A DNA stretch of 64,000 nucleotides from a virus (IMGVR_UViG_3300035181_000377:1-64000); one strand, 5' to 3'; positions 45,311 through 53,180 are shown, numbered from the stretch's first letter. Numbers and translations are program-made. Notes: generated by a model not told the origin, from the letters alone.

Positions 45311-47512
45311 TTAATTATCACCAAATACAAAGCTACTACTATTAGTGGTTATCCCACGAGCATTATCCACTAGTTGTCTTTGTGGACCTCTATTCATAGT
45401 TCTATTAAATCTCTTTTCTTTTCTAAGAGAATATAATAATTCATCTACAGAGAACTGCTCACCTTCTTTTAATATTAACTTACTATTGAGTTGTTTCATT
45501 CTAGATTCTAACTTATAGTAAATTACCTCATCTCGTTCAGTACGCAATTGTTCATAGATGTGCTCTATTTCTTCACGTACTTTACGTTGCATATGTTCTA
45601 CATATGGGTCAAAGTTTTCTACTTCTCTTTTTCTATTAGAATTATTAATCAAAATGTCTGAACTATTAATTCCATAGAAAATAAGATTCTTAGCTTGTGT
45701 TAAAAACCAGAAGCATAATAAGAAAGCAATTACCATATCGTCATGACCGCCTTCAGGATGATCTACTCTACCGTTACGAGTAGTTAAACTTGTAATCTGG
45801 TCAATAGTCATTCCATCATGCACTCTATCACCCACCATCTTACCAGCAGCTTGTAAAGTAACTGAATATAAGTCTGTTCTTGAAGTTATGCCTACGCCAG
45901 ATGTAGAGAAACCAAAATGCTTTTTATACTTAACAAAAGTATCTGTAGATTTTCTACCTAAAGGTATAGCACATTCATCAAACCGTTCTCTAAATTCATC
46001 GCTATCGTTTACACATCTATTAAATAAACGTTTAAACGGATCTATATTTTTAGCAGGTAGCATTAATGTTAGGTAGTCTATAATCATTCCGCCTGTAGAT
46101 CTACGTTCTATCACACAAGTTAAATTATCAAACCTAACAAAGAATGTAACTAACCATTGTGCAAATGTAATTAAGTTAGTTTCATTATAGTTACCAGCAG
46201 CCACTACATCGCCCGTCAGTGCATCCATTATTAATAATGATATATCATCACCACCACCAGCTTCGCTCGAATCTATACCCATTATAAAGTGTCCTTGGGC
46301 CATTCTAAATTCAATATCTGTTTCATCTATATACCATCTAGTAATATAGCCATAGTTAGGTGATATTTCTGAATAGAAATCAGATTTTTGAGAGTTTCTA
46401 ATTTTCTCTAGTATCTGTATAGATAGTGGAGATGATAATGTGCCTGATGTCCATACGTTAAAGAAATCTCGGTCAGCATCTTCACCAGTGGCTAACGAAT
46501 CTTCAATAGTGCGTCTTAACCATTCATCACTATAACCTAACTGCCTGTGATTAAAAGTACAATTTACACGTAAACTATCAGTGCGTGAATTCTTTCTAAT
46601 GATTAATTCTAAATTTTCTAAATTATCGGCATCATAAAAACCTTCAGTCCAGACAGCACTATCCATTAATAGATTATACATGTATCGACCATCTCTATCG
46701 TCTTTTTTACCAGCGGTAGTAGTAATCATAGTACCATAAGGTTCGCCAGCGCGCCTAGCATTATCTCTAGCGGCAGTACCGGCAGCCAATGCAGCTGGCA
46801 AAGATATACCTACGTTAGATAAGAATGCAGCTTCATCGAACTGGAAAATAGGACTAGTCAAACCACGACCTACGTTCAAAGCCATCTTAGGAGACTTATT
46901 AGGTAAGTGTGCTTTGTAAGCGTTGTTTAAAGACTTGACTGTTATTTGTTCAGTATTGTTTAAGTCATGCCTAGTCTTTTGATTTAAGTAAAAAGGTAAT
47001 AAGTCTCTAATTTCTTTTACTTTCTCAATAGTTTCTGCACGTAGTGTATCATCCTTAGTTAATAAGTTAATATTAGTACCTGTACAACCTATGTTTAATA
47101 AATAAACGTTTAGAGTATTAGCTGAGAATGATTTACCTGTTTGACGAATCTGAATTAATAGTGTTGTAATGTGGTTAAAGAATAACCAATACAATGCCAT
47201 GTTACCACGGTTAGCAATAAACTTACTAGTCCTGGTACCAGCCATACCAGGTACTCTAGCGACTTCACGTATGTAATACCAAAAGTTTTGTTTACATTCA
47301 GCAGCTATTAAAACTATTTGATCTATAGTTAAGTTAGGATCAAAAGGATCTACACCTTGTAATTCTGGATTTAATAATGCTAATGGGAATAAATGATTTT
47401 TAATACCCATGTGTTTAAATAAAGCAGCCACTTTTAAAAATGATTCATTTGTTGTTTTAGTATCAGCTATGGCATTAGGATAATTTTGCCAATCAGATTC
47501 GAATAGTATAAT
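45311..47512 (-). CDS. Terminase large subunit, apparent AUU start (phiKZ gp25-like)
   Basis: The product is 733 residues if read from ATT at 47512. The ATPase part has Walker A RQTGKSFS near residue 125 and Walker B IFQFDEAAF near residue 225; the nuclease part has GIDSSEAGGGDD near 415 and GHDDMVIAF near the C-terminal third. It translocates DNA into the head and cuts it. The first GTG (47431) has no ribosome site, while the 27 codons before it are open, read like a terminase N-terminus (LFESDWQNYPNAIADTKT), and are preceded by AAAGGAG seven bases before ATT. No ATG, GTG or TTG lies in that stretch. Confidence 0.88.
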   Translation of the reverse strand: MILFESDWQNYPNAIADTKTTNESFLKVAALFKHMGIKNHLFPLALLNPELQGVDPFDPNLTIDQIVLIAAECKQNFWYYIREVARVPGMAGTRTSKFIANRGNMALYWLFFNHITTLLIQIRQTGKSFSANTLNVYLLNIGCTGTNINLLTKDDTLRAETIEKVKEIRDLLPFYLNQKTRHDLNNTEQITVKSLNNAYKAHLPNKSPKMALNVGRGLTSPIFQFDEAAFLSNVGISLPAALAAGTAARDNARRAGEPYGTMITTTAGKKDDRDGRYMYNLLMDSAVWTEGFYDADNLENLELIIRKNSRTDSLRVNCTFNHRQLGYSDEWLRRTIEDSLATGEDADRDFFNVWTSGTLSSPLSIQILEKIRNSQKSDFYSEISPNYGYITRWYIDETDIEFRMAQGHFIMGIDSSEAGGGDDISLLIMDALTGDVVAAGNYNETNLITFAQWLVTFFVRFDNLTCVIERRSTGGMIIDYLTLMLPAKNIDPFKRLFNRCVNDSDEFRERFDECAIPLGRKSTDTFVKYKKHFGFSTSGVGITSRTDLYSVTLQAAGKMVGDRVHDGMTIDQITSLTTRNGRVDHPEGGHDDMVIAFLLCFWFLTQAKNLIFYGINSSDILINNSNRKREVENFDPYVEHMQRKVREEIEHIYEQLRTERDEVIYYKLESRMKQLNSKLILKEGEQFSVDELLYSLRKEKRFNRTMNRGPQRQLVDNARGITTNSSSFVFGDN

Positions 47513-47564
47513 TTTAATTCTCCTTTAATATGTTCATTATTATTAATAGTATTTTAAAATATTT

Positions 47565-47623
47565 GATTTCATTTTATTTCAATCGCATATAACTTTAATG
47601 AAGATTGTATAATCCTATACAAT
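47565..47623 (+). promoter_or_regulatory. Early promoter with 5' leader hairpin
   Basis: GCATATAACTTTAATGA at 47585-47601; ATTGTATA (47604-47611) pairs with TATACAAT (47616-47623) across ATCC, an 8-bp compensated variant. Confidence 0.75.
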
Positions 47624-47650
47624 TTCTTTACTTATATTAGGAGAAACAAA

Positions 47651-48124
47651 ATGATTAAGATTGATAATGTAGAATATGCGGAATTTAATGATGAGGCTAT
47701 AGCTGCAGCAGCTATAGGTAAAAAAATAGAGTATATTGATTTACTATTAGTAGAAGTATTACCAGAAGCGCCTCTAGCTAAAGACATTCGGTATTTTGGT
47801 TTACCAAAGGTAAAAGTATTACCAAATACTCCTTTAGTTGAAAGAGTACGGTATCAAATTTTACCTATGGTAGAAATATTACCAGAAACACCATTAGTTG
47901 AAAAAATAGAGTATTATAATTTACCAAATGTAAAAGTATTACCAAATACTCCATTAGCTAAGGAAGTAGGGTATTATAATTTACCACTGGTAAAAGTGTT
48001 ACCAAAAACACCCTTAGTTGAAAAGGCATGGTATGTTAGTTTACCGTTAGTAGAATCATTACCATCCACACCTTTAGCTAAAGACATTTGGTATTTTGGT
48101 TTACCATTGTTAAATATTGGTTAG
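47651..48124 (+). CDS. Protein of six tandem 20-residue repeats
   Basis: The product is 157 residues. After a 35-residue head, about six units of exactly 20 residues follow, with consensus LPxVxxLPxTPLxxxxxYxx. Each is encoded by a 60-bp DNA repeat. Pro, Leu and Val recur at fixed positions, so the protein may form a regular solenoid or extended rod. An early promoter and hairpin leader drive it with an AGGAG site. Repeat units differ by point changes, so they diverged under coding constraint. No family is recognised; binding a repetitive partner is one guess. Confidence 0.75.
   Translation: MIKIDNVEYAEFNDEAIAAAAIGKKIEYIDLLLVEVLPEAPLAKDIRYFGLPKVKVLPNTPLVERVRYQILPMVEILPETPLVEKIEYYNLPNVKVLPNTPLAKEVGYYNLPLVKVLPKTPLVEKAWYVSLPLVESLPSTPLAKDIWYFGLPLLNIG
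47756..48115 (+). repeat. Six tandem 60-bp repeats inside a coding region
   Basis: Units beginning TATTACCAGAAGCGCC-type sequence recur every 60 bp with moderate divergence and stay in frame. They encode the 20-residue repeats. Confidence 0.85.
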
Positions 48125-48131
48125 AAATTAT

Positions 48132-48165
48132 AAATAGAGTAGCATTAGCTACTCTATTTTTTTTG
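48132..48165 (+). terminator. Rho-independent terminator
   Basis: AAATAGAGTAGC pairs with GCTACTCTATTT around ATTA. Confidence 0.9.
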
Positions 48166-48223
48166 ATTCCATTTTTTTTTCAGTCATATATAACATAATT
48201 GAACGTTGTACATAATGTACAAC
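48165..48223 (+). promoter_or_regulatory. Early promoter with 5' leader hairpin
   Basis: CATATATAACATAATTGA at 48185-48202; GTTGTAC (48205-48211) pairs with GTACAAC (48217-48223) across ATAAT. Confidence 0.75.
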
Positions 48224-48254
48224 AATTTCTTTATTTTTTAAAAGGAGATTTATC

Positions 48255-48548
48255 ATGTCACATTCAGACAACCTTTCTGTTTTATCATCCACGTTCGGCG
48301 CGGAGTTTTATAAACTTTATAAAAGCTTGCCAGACAACAGCCTTATTGCTATATGGTTGCAGTTTGGAAGCCCAGAACCAGAGTTAGTTTATTGTCTTCC
48401 AGAGGAGTCATGCATGACTCCTCTGGAGGTACGAAGTCTTGACGGAGTCCGTAAAGGTATCCGTATATACAGTTATGATGTACTACGGGCGATAAAAAGC
48501 GCACTGCCATTTACTTGTGGGGCGTTTATAAACGCATTTCACAAATGA
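48255..48548 (+). CDS. Small early protein
   Basis: The product is 97 residues with AAAGGAGATTTATC before the ATG. It is a mixed alpha/beta domain without a recognised motif. It is a one-gene early cassette with promoter, hairpin leader and a very strong terminator, and has more GC than late genes. A host-directed role is inferred from timing only. Confidence 0.75.
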   Translation: MSHSDNLSVLSSTFGAEFYKLYKSLPDNSLIAIWLQFGSPEPELVYCLPEESCMTPLEVRSLDGVRKGIRIYSYDVLRAIKSALPFTCGAFINAFHK

Positions 48549-48551
48549 TTA

Positions 48552-48592
48552 AAATAGAGAGGGGCTGATGCCCCTCTCTATTTTTTTTTATT
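48552..48592. terminator. Strong terminator between convergent genes
   Basis: AAAATAGAGAGGGGC pairs with GCCCCTCTCTATTTT around TGAT, then T residues. Confidence 0.9.
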
Positions 48593-48977
48593 TCAATAAT
48601 TCTTTTTTAAGACAATCTAAATAAAAGCAAACTAATATTTCATATATTTCTTTGTCTTTATTAATCATCCTAAAAACAGACCCTTTTGCGTAGAGTCTAG
48701 ATTCTTTCAATAATTTTAATTTCTCTGGTACATTGTCGCTATATTCAGCAGATACAATATAAATTACTTTATCTTTGTAGTACAACTTATTAAAAATATA
48801 ATAACATACTTTAATAGTTTCTTTATGAAAATAAAAGTTAATCTCTAAACCTTCAACATATTTAACACAAAGTATGGCAGGAACACTTTTACCTGTAATC
48901 AAATTCGACATATAAAAACTAACGCCATTAAAGTACATGTATGTTTTTAATAAGACTTTTTTTATATTATTAAACAT
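48588..48977 (-). CDS. Hypothetical protein downstream of tRNA cluster
   Basis: The product is 129 residues, rich in Tyr, Lys, Ile and Phe, with an alternating beta pattern (ILCVKYVEGLEINFYFHKE) then a helical end. No motif is recognised. It is the last gene of a minus-strand block holding tRNA-Asn, a PEP-CTERM protein, a tRNA-like gene and tRNA-Ser. No strong ribosome site is visible at 48977, so expression level may be low. Confidence 0.6.
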   Translation of the reverse strand: MFNNIKKVLLKTYMYFNGVSFYMSNLITGKSVPAILCVKYVEGLEINFYFHKETIKVCYYIFNKLYYKDKVIYIVSAEYSDNVPEKLKLLKESRLYAKGSVFRMINKDKEIYEILVCFYLDCLKKELLK

Positions 48978-49040
48978 ATTGATGGTCCCATGGGTGGTTA
49001 CATAGGATTACAGTAACAATAATATAAACAAACATTTGGG

Positions 49041-49125
49041 CTGAAAAAGTGGGATTCGAACCCACGGACACTTTCGCGTCGGCAGTTTTCAAGACTGCTG
49101 CCTTAAACCACTCGGCCATTTTTCA
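49041..49125 (-). tRNA. tRNA-Ser (anticodon TGA)
   Basis: On the minus strand the acceptor TGAAAAA pairs with TTTTTCA and G follows as discriminator. The anticodon arm GCAGT-CTTGAAA-ACTGC gives TGA. A long variable arm (CGACGCGAAAGTGTCC region) and the T-arm GTGGGTTCGAATCCCAC are class II. CCA is not fully encoded. Confidence 0.93.
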
Positions 49126-49126
49126 A

Positions 49127-49188
49127 TGGTGCCCTCTATCTGACCCGAATAGACACACCACTGCTCTACCAGGATGAGCTAAGAGGGC
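49127..49188 (-). ncRNA. tRNA-like gene lacking an anticodon arm
   Basis: On the minus strand, GCCCTCT pairs with AGAGGGC as a full 7-bp acceptor stem and is followed by an encoded ACCA. The D-arm GCTC-ATCCTGGTA-GAGC is intact. A T-arm-like hairpin GTCTA-TTCGGGT-CAGAT follows with one mismatch. Between D- and T-arms only about eight bases (AGTGGTGT) remain, so the anticodon stem-loop is gone and the whole gene is 62 bases. It lies one base from tRNA-Ser and six bases after the PEP-CTERM stop. It could be a deleted tRNA pseudogene or a working tRNA mimic; the intact acceptor and CCA favour not dismissing it. Confidence 0.75.
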
Positions 49189-49194
49189 GTACTA

Positions 49195-49410
49195 CTAAGC
49201 TTTATTTTTCTTTGTTACTGCAAATGCGACCATACCAATACCAACACACATTAATGCAAGGTTACTAGGTTCAGGTACAGGTGGAGTAACTCTAGCTACT
49301 ATTCTTTTTTTAAAATTACTATGCAAATTACCGGCATTAAACGTAATTGCGTGTGCAGATAATGAAAAAAATAAGCATGAAATAACTATTGCGAATTTAC
49401 TTTTTGTCAT
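49195..49410 (-). CDS. Phage-encoded PEP-CTERM microprotein
   Basis: The product is 71 residues with an AGGAGAAACGTC ribosome site. Residues 1-21 form a classic signal peptide (FAIVISCLFFSLSAHA). The C-terminus has the three parts of a PEP-CTERM sorting signal: VPEPSNLAL with Pro46-Glu47-Pro48, a hydrophobic helix at 51-65 (MCVGIGMVAFAV), and the basic tail TKKNKA. Exosortase/EpsH systems of Gram-negative bacteria recognise this tag and process proteins for surface display. Only about 24 residues would remain after processing. The gene lies between tRNA-Asn and the tRNA-like gene. It may be a host-derived gene or a decoy for the sorting machinery. Confidence 0.85.
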   Translation of the reverse strand: MTKSKFAIVISCLFFSLSAHAITFNAGNLHSNFKKRIVARVTPPVPEPSNLALMCVGIGMVAFAVTKKNKA

Positions 49411-49449
49411 GACGTTTCTCCTAAAGAATTAAACCTACAAAAAAAATTA

Positions 49450-49525
49450 TGGCTGGAAAGACAGGTCTCGAACCTGTGACCGACGGATTAACGGTCCGTT
49501 ACTCTACCAACTGAGTTACTTTCCA
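49450..49525 (-). tRNA. tRNA-Asn (anticodon GTT) with C33
   Basis: On the minus strand TGGAAAG pairs with CTTTCCA, followed by G and an encoded CCA. The anticodon arm is ACGGA-CCGTTAA-TCCGT, giving GTT. Position 33, nearly always U, is C here. D-arm and T-arm (ACAGGTTCGAGACCTGT) are normal. Confidence 0.9.
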
Positions 49526-49568
49526 ATATTTTTAATCTTTACATATAAATAGTAATCAAAGTAAAGTT

Positions 49569-50795
49569 TTAACTATAATGTTGTTTAGTGAATGCACGTA
49601 ACACTATATACAAATAAATACTAGTACGTATAGATGACATAGCATTTTCATTTGTAGTGCCTGTTGCTTTCTTAACTATCTCTTCACCAATGTCCCGCAT
49701 CTTCATAAGTGTAGGATCGGTACTTCTAGAACTTAAATAGACACCTCTAATTCTAGATAAAAACCCAGGTAAATCTTTAGTGTCTGAAAGTGTAGTAGAT
49801 TCAGTATTTAAGTAATCGTAACTATGAACCATTACTAACTTAACAAAATCTTCTACTTCAGTACTATGTTTATTATTAATATTTATATTTAGCCACTCTA
49901 AACTTTTTATAAAGTTTTTTTCTTGAGTAGTAAACATTAATTTTAATATCACTTCTACTAACTCTTTTTTAATAAAAGAATTCTTATCAGACATTACACT
50001 AAGGATATATCTAGTATAGTTTTCTAATCCGTGAGATTTATCTTTGAAAGCTTCTACACCATCAGTATCTATTACTGTCCCTGAAGTAGTAGAAATTCTA
50101 TCACCACGATCATGTATCTTTTTAAATTCAGAATAAATATTTTTTAACATATCACGAATACGACCTTGTGAATCTGTCACTGCGTAAATAATGCTTAAAT
50201 CATCATTAAATTTAATAAATGTTTTATAATGAATACCATGCTTATTAATCATTTCTTCAGCGCGGAATAATAATACACCAGACCAACTACCAATCTTCTT
50301 TAATAGAAATTTATAACTTAAATTAGCATAGGTTGCTTGAGCAGTACTCTCTAATGCAGGATATCTAAAATAACTAGTATGCAGACCGCAGAGTATTCTG
50401 TAATTAAATATCAAAGCCACATCAGTAGCAGCTCTAATTTTTTTATCATCAGCTAAATATTCACTAGTTAAGAATTTATGTATTAGATACATAAATGTTA
50501 AGTTAAAAGTATCACTACCAACTATGTGGTCAGTATTAACATCTTTAACATTCTTTAAGTCTTCAGATATATCGTCTATATCTGTATCTAATATTTCATT
50601 AAATATTTTATTAGTATCTGTAGGTGTAAATCTAATTACATTTACACCTGTTAAATTACCACCAAAGAAAGACATATGTTCTTCATTTTTACTAATGAAG
50701 CCAGATTGAAATATATAAAACTTATCGGCTAAAGATTTATTAAACTTTAGGTGACCTAAGTGTTTTTCAAATACCTCTAATAAAGATAAACTCAT
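49569..50795 (-). CDS. Hypothetical protein, probably virion-associated
   Basis: The product is 408 residues, helical and soluble, without recognised motifs. It begins 4 bases after the stop of the gene at 50800, so the pair is translated together. A helix-rich form and position in a late-type minus-strand block suggest a virion or assembly protein. The tRNA and PEP-CTERM block follows on the same strand, so this operon may drive it too, since no terminator is seen between. Confidence 0.7.
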   Translation of the reverse strand: MSLSLLEVFEKHLGHLKFNKSLADKFYIFQSGFISKNEEHMSFFGGNLTGVNVIRFTPTDTNKIFNEILDTDIDDISEDLKNVKDVNTDHIVGSDTFNLTFMYLIHKFLTSEYLADDKKIRAATDVALIFNYRILCGLHTSYFRYPALESTAQATYANLSYKFLLKKIGSWSGVLLFRAEEMINKHGIHYKTFIKFNDDLSIIYAVTDSQGRIRDMLKNIYSEFKKIHDRGDRISTTSGTVIDTDGVEAFKDKSHGLENYTRYILSVMSDKNSFIKKELVEVILKLMFTTQEKNFIKSLEWLNININNKHSTEVEDFVKLVMVHSYDYLNTESTTLSDTKDLPGFLSRIRGVYLSSRSTDPTLMKMRDIGEEIVKKATGTTNENAMSSIRTSIYLYIVLRAFTKQHYS

Positions 50796-50799
50796 TTTA

Positions 50800-51324
50800 C
50801 TACTTCTTTAATAAATGATTAATTAAACTTTCACGTGTATAGAAAACTCTAATATTTGATTTAGTTAAAAACTCTTCTAAAATAACAACGCTATTATTAA
50901 TAGGTTTTTGATTAGTCTCTATACAAACTGAAGTAGAACTAAATTTAGGATTCTTAGTTGCTTTTAAGATACTTTCAAATGTAGCATTAATAGTACTACT
51001 ATTTAGCTTATCCGAGTTAGTTACATAAATGTAGTCTGCTGGAGCATCATCTTCGTAATCATTAATTTCAGAATAATCTAACTCTGCGTCTTCTTCTTCA
51101 CTTTCAGTAATGACGTCTGGTCTATCTTTACCATAGATTATATCTAGTGCTTTAGTATAAACATTACTTAACGGACCATCGAATAAAACTGTAGGTGACT
51201 TTTCATCATAAGGTGTTGTTGTCTGTGTAGTTTGTTCTGTTCCTGAGTCTTCAGTTTGCTTCTCAGGTATTTTTTCTTCTGGTGCTACAGGTAAAGTTGT
51301 TGGTCCTAAATCTAATACACTCAT
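50800..51324 (-). CDS. Hypothetical acidic protein
   Basis: The product is 174 residues. The first 35 residues are Thr, Pro and Glu rich and probably disordered; an acidic segment around residues 70-95 (ESEEEDAELDYSEINDYEDD) follows; the last 70 residues form an alpha/beta domain. The start has AGGAGTTAATA on the minus strand. It leads the operon with the 408-residue protein. The function is unknown. Confidence 0.7.
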   Translation of the reverse strand: MSVLDLGPTTLPVAPEEKIPEKQTEDSGTEQTTQTTTPYDEKSPTVLFDGPLSNVYTKALDIIYGKDRPDVITESEEEDAELDYSEINDYEDDAPADYIYVTNSDKLNSSTINATFESILKATKNPKFSSTSVCIETNQKPINNSVVILEEFLTKSNIRVFYTRESLINHLLKK

Positions 51325-51404
51325 TATTAACTCCTATTTGTTTAAGTAGTCTTTCAAAGGATTGAATGTTAAAATACTTTTTTTAATGTTGAGTGTGTAT
51401 GATA

Positions 51405-51537
51405 TAGAAAAACCGGCAGGATTTTTCTAGGTGCCAGAGCATATCTTTGGGGATAAAGGGGCAGAACGAAGAGAGAGCCCCAAGAGTGAGAGAGGTAGAG
51501 AGTGTGTACTATACACACAGATACCCACGATACATCG
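51405..51537 (+). ncRNA. Structured GC-rich leader before HNH gene
   Basis: TAGAAAAA (51405-51412) pairs with TTTTTCTA (51422-51429); its loop GGCA (51415-51418) can pair with TGCC at 51432-51435, forming a small pseudoknot. Then GGGGC (51458-51462) pairs with GCCCC (51477-51481), GTGTGTA with TACACAC near 51502-51518, and CACGAT with ATCGTG near 51526-51539. The purine-rich stretch is unlike the AT-rich flanks. It may be a regulatory leader or a mobile RNA element tied to the HNH gene. Confidence 0.5.
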
Positions 51538-51601
51538 TGTCATTATTTTAATAGAATGCAATATTCATTATAGAGCATATGTTAATACTAGGATAAGTAA
51601 A

Positions 51602-52450
51602 ATGAACGATAAAAAATATTATATAAGTTTAGAAGAATTCAATAGTAATTTAGAACAAAGAATAAATAAAGATATAAATGACTTAGAAGTAATAACACCA
51701 GCGATGGACCCAACTCGTAATAACTTTTATATCTATCCTTTAATTACTGATTTATTAATTAATAGAAACGGTGTTATTATTAGAAAGAGCACAGATAGGA
51801 TATTATTAAGTTATCCTAAAGGTAGAGGCTATCTTACTGTAAAGCATCCTGAAGGTGGTAAGTTACGTGATTGTAGAGTTCATAGACTACTTGCTATTAC
51901 TTTCATTGGTAGACCGTCTAGACATGCAAACACACCGTATAATAGATTACATGTCAACCATATTAACGGTAAACATTCAGATAACCGATTAGTTAATTTA
52001 GAGTGGTGTGATTATAAAGAGAATATACAACATGCTTCTGATAATTGTTTATTACATACTGTCGCTATTTTAGCTAAACACCTTATTACAAATACTATAA
52101 TTAAATTTAAGAGTATTAAATCATGCAGCAGCTATTTTAATATTAATGCCAATACTTTTCAAAATATGTTTAGTAGAAATGGTGAGTGTAGAGGGTTTAA
52201 AGATAATTATATATTTAAGCGCGACGATGATAAGGATTGGAGAATTTTTCCTAATGAAGAAATGTATGAGTTAGGTAAAAATAATTACCATGAAGTAATG
52301 TTAGTAGATATAAATACTAATTATAAAATAATATTTGGAACTATTGTAGAAGCAGCTAATTACATAAATATATCTAATAGTGCGTTAGGTGGTTATGTAG
52401 ATGCTGATAAGATAATTCCAGGAACTAATTATAAATGTGTTAGTATTTAA
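51602..52450 (+). CDS. HNH homing endonuclease, I-HmuI-type, intact core
   Basis: The product is 282 residues from the ATG at 51602 (AGGATAAGTAAA upstream); the longer in-frame reading crosses the structured leader. It has VHRLLAITFIG, then the HNH core LHVNHINGKHSDNRLVNLEW with the catalytic His and Asn, then KENIQHA. The C-terminus (IIFGTIVEAANYINISNSAL) is an IENR1-like DNA-binding repeat. It should nick a specific target and drive its own spread. It is the only one of three related HNH genes here with the catalytic His kept. Confidence 0.88.
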   Translation: MNDKKYYISLEEFNSNLEQRINKDINDLEVITPAMDPTRNNFYIYPLITDLLINRNGVIIRKSTDRILLSYPKGRGYLTVKHPEGGKLRDCRVHRLLAITFIGRPSRHANTPYNRLHVNHINGKHSDNRLVNLEWCDYKENIQHASDNCLLHTVAILAKHLITNTIIKFKSIKSCSSYFNINANTFQNMFSRNGECRGFKDNYIFKRDDDKDWRIFPNEEMYELGKNNYHEVMLVDINTNYKIIFGTIVEAANYINISNSALGGYVDADKIIPGTNYKCVSI

Positions 52451-52473
52451 TAGTTGATTCCAAAATTAATTAA

Positions 52474-52515
52474 CCATATATAACTTTAATGAGTCTAGTA
52501 CAATCCTGTAATAGA
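52474..52515 (+). promoter_or_regulatory. Early-type promoter with imperfect hairpin
   Basis: CCATATATAACTTTAATGA at 52474-52492. TCTAGTAC (52494-52501) pairs with GTAATAGA (52508-52515) with one mismatch. Confidence 0.65.
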
Positions 52516-52553
52516 TAATCATTTTGTTTAATTAATTTTTTAGGAGATTTATC

Positions 52554-53171
52554 ATGGCTATAATCGAAGGTAAACCATCACGTAGCAATCGTAACAAAAC
52601 ACCGGCAAAAGGTTTAGGTTCACTTGGTGAAGCTTTAACCAAGGCAGCTGAAGCATTACCCACACCGCCTATGAATGAGCAACCAGCACAGGCATCAACA
52701 GAAACAGAAGTATTGAAAGAAGAAGCGGCTAAGCCATTTCTTCAATCACTGGGTGAGTTAAATCCTGGCCCAACACGCCGTATCTTTATTAATGACGTTG
52801 AAGTCACCGCATCTGTGATTAAACAACATGACGAAGATGCAAAAAAGTCGGAATCTAAAGAAGAACTTCGGAAAGAGTGTTTAGGACTACTCGATAAAAC
52901 TTATGATGAAATTGATTCAGCAAAAGAAAAACTTCGTCAAGCAGATGAAGTAATGGAAATACAAGCTTATGCAGCTCAACTAGGTAAGCTAGAAGCAATA
53001 AAGAATGATTTGTATAATGCTGGTATAGTAACGCCAAATGAATATAATGCTCATTATAAAGCATCATCTGTTAAACATGAAAAAGAATTAACAGCAGACG
53101 AAATTGTTTTACGTGCTGCCAGTGCATTTGGTAGATCTTCTGTTCAAGAATGTTTTGGTGTGTATCCTTAA
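52554..53171 (+). CDS. Hypothetical early protein with disordered N-terminus
   Basis: The product is 205 residues with AGGAGATTTATC. Residues 1-70 are Pro, Ala, Thr and Lys rich and probably unfolded; residues 95-150 form a charged coiled-coil-like helix. The tail is an alpha/beta patch. It is an early one-gene cassette between an early promoter and a terminator. No family is recognised; it may be a protein that packages or binds host factors. Confidence 0.75.
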   Translation: MAIIEGKPSRSNRNKTPAKGLGSLGEALTKAAEALPTPPMNEQPAQASTETEVLKEEAAKPFLQSLGELNPGPTRRIFINDVEVTASVIKQHDEDAKKSESKEELRKECLGLLDKTYDEIDSAKEKLRQADEVMEIQAYAAQLGKLEAIKNDLYNAGIVTPNEYNAHYKASSVKHEKELTADEIVLRAASAFGRSSVQECFGVYP

Positions 53172-53180
53172 GTAATTTGA

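Noticed and set aside
47756-48115. Regular 60-bp repeats considered as a CRISPR array
   Set aside because: There are no distinct spacers; the repeats stay in frame and encode a 20-residue protein repeat.
48199-48387. Overlapping 62-codon frame at the early cassette
   Set aside because: It begins in the leader hairpin and overlaps the better supported gene at 48255 in another frame.
51405-51537. Leader as an IsrB/HEARO-type guide RNA
   Set aside because: The adjoining protein is an I-HmuI-type HNH enzyme without the RuvC-like part expected for IsrB.
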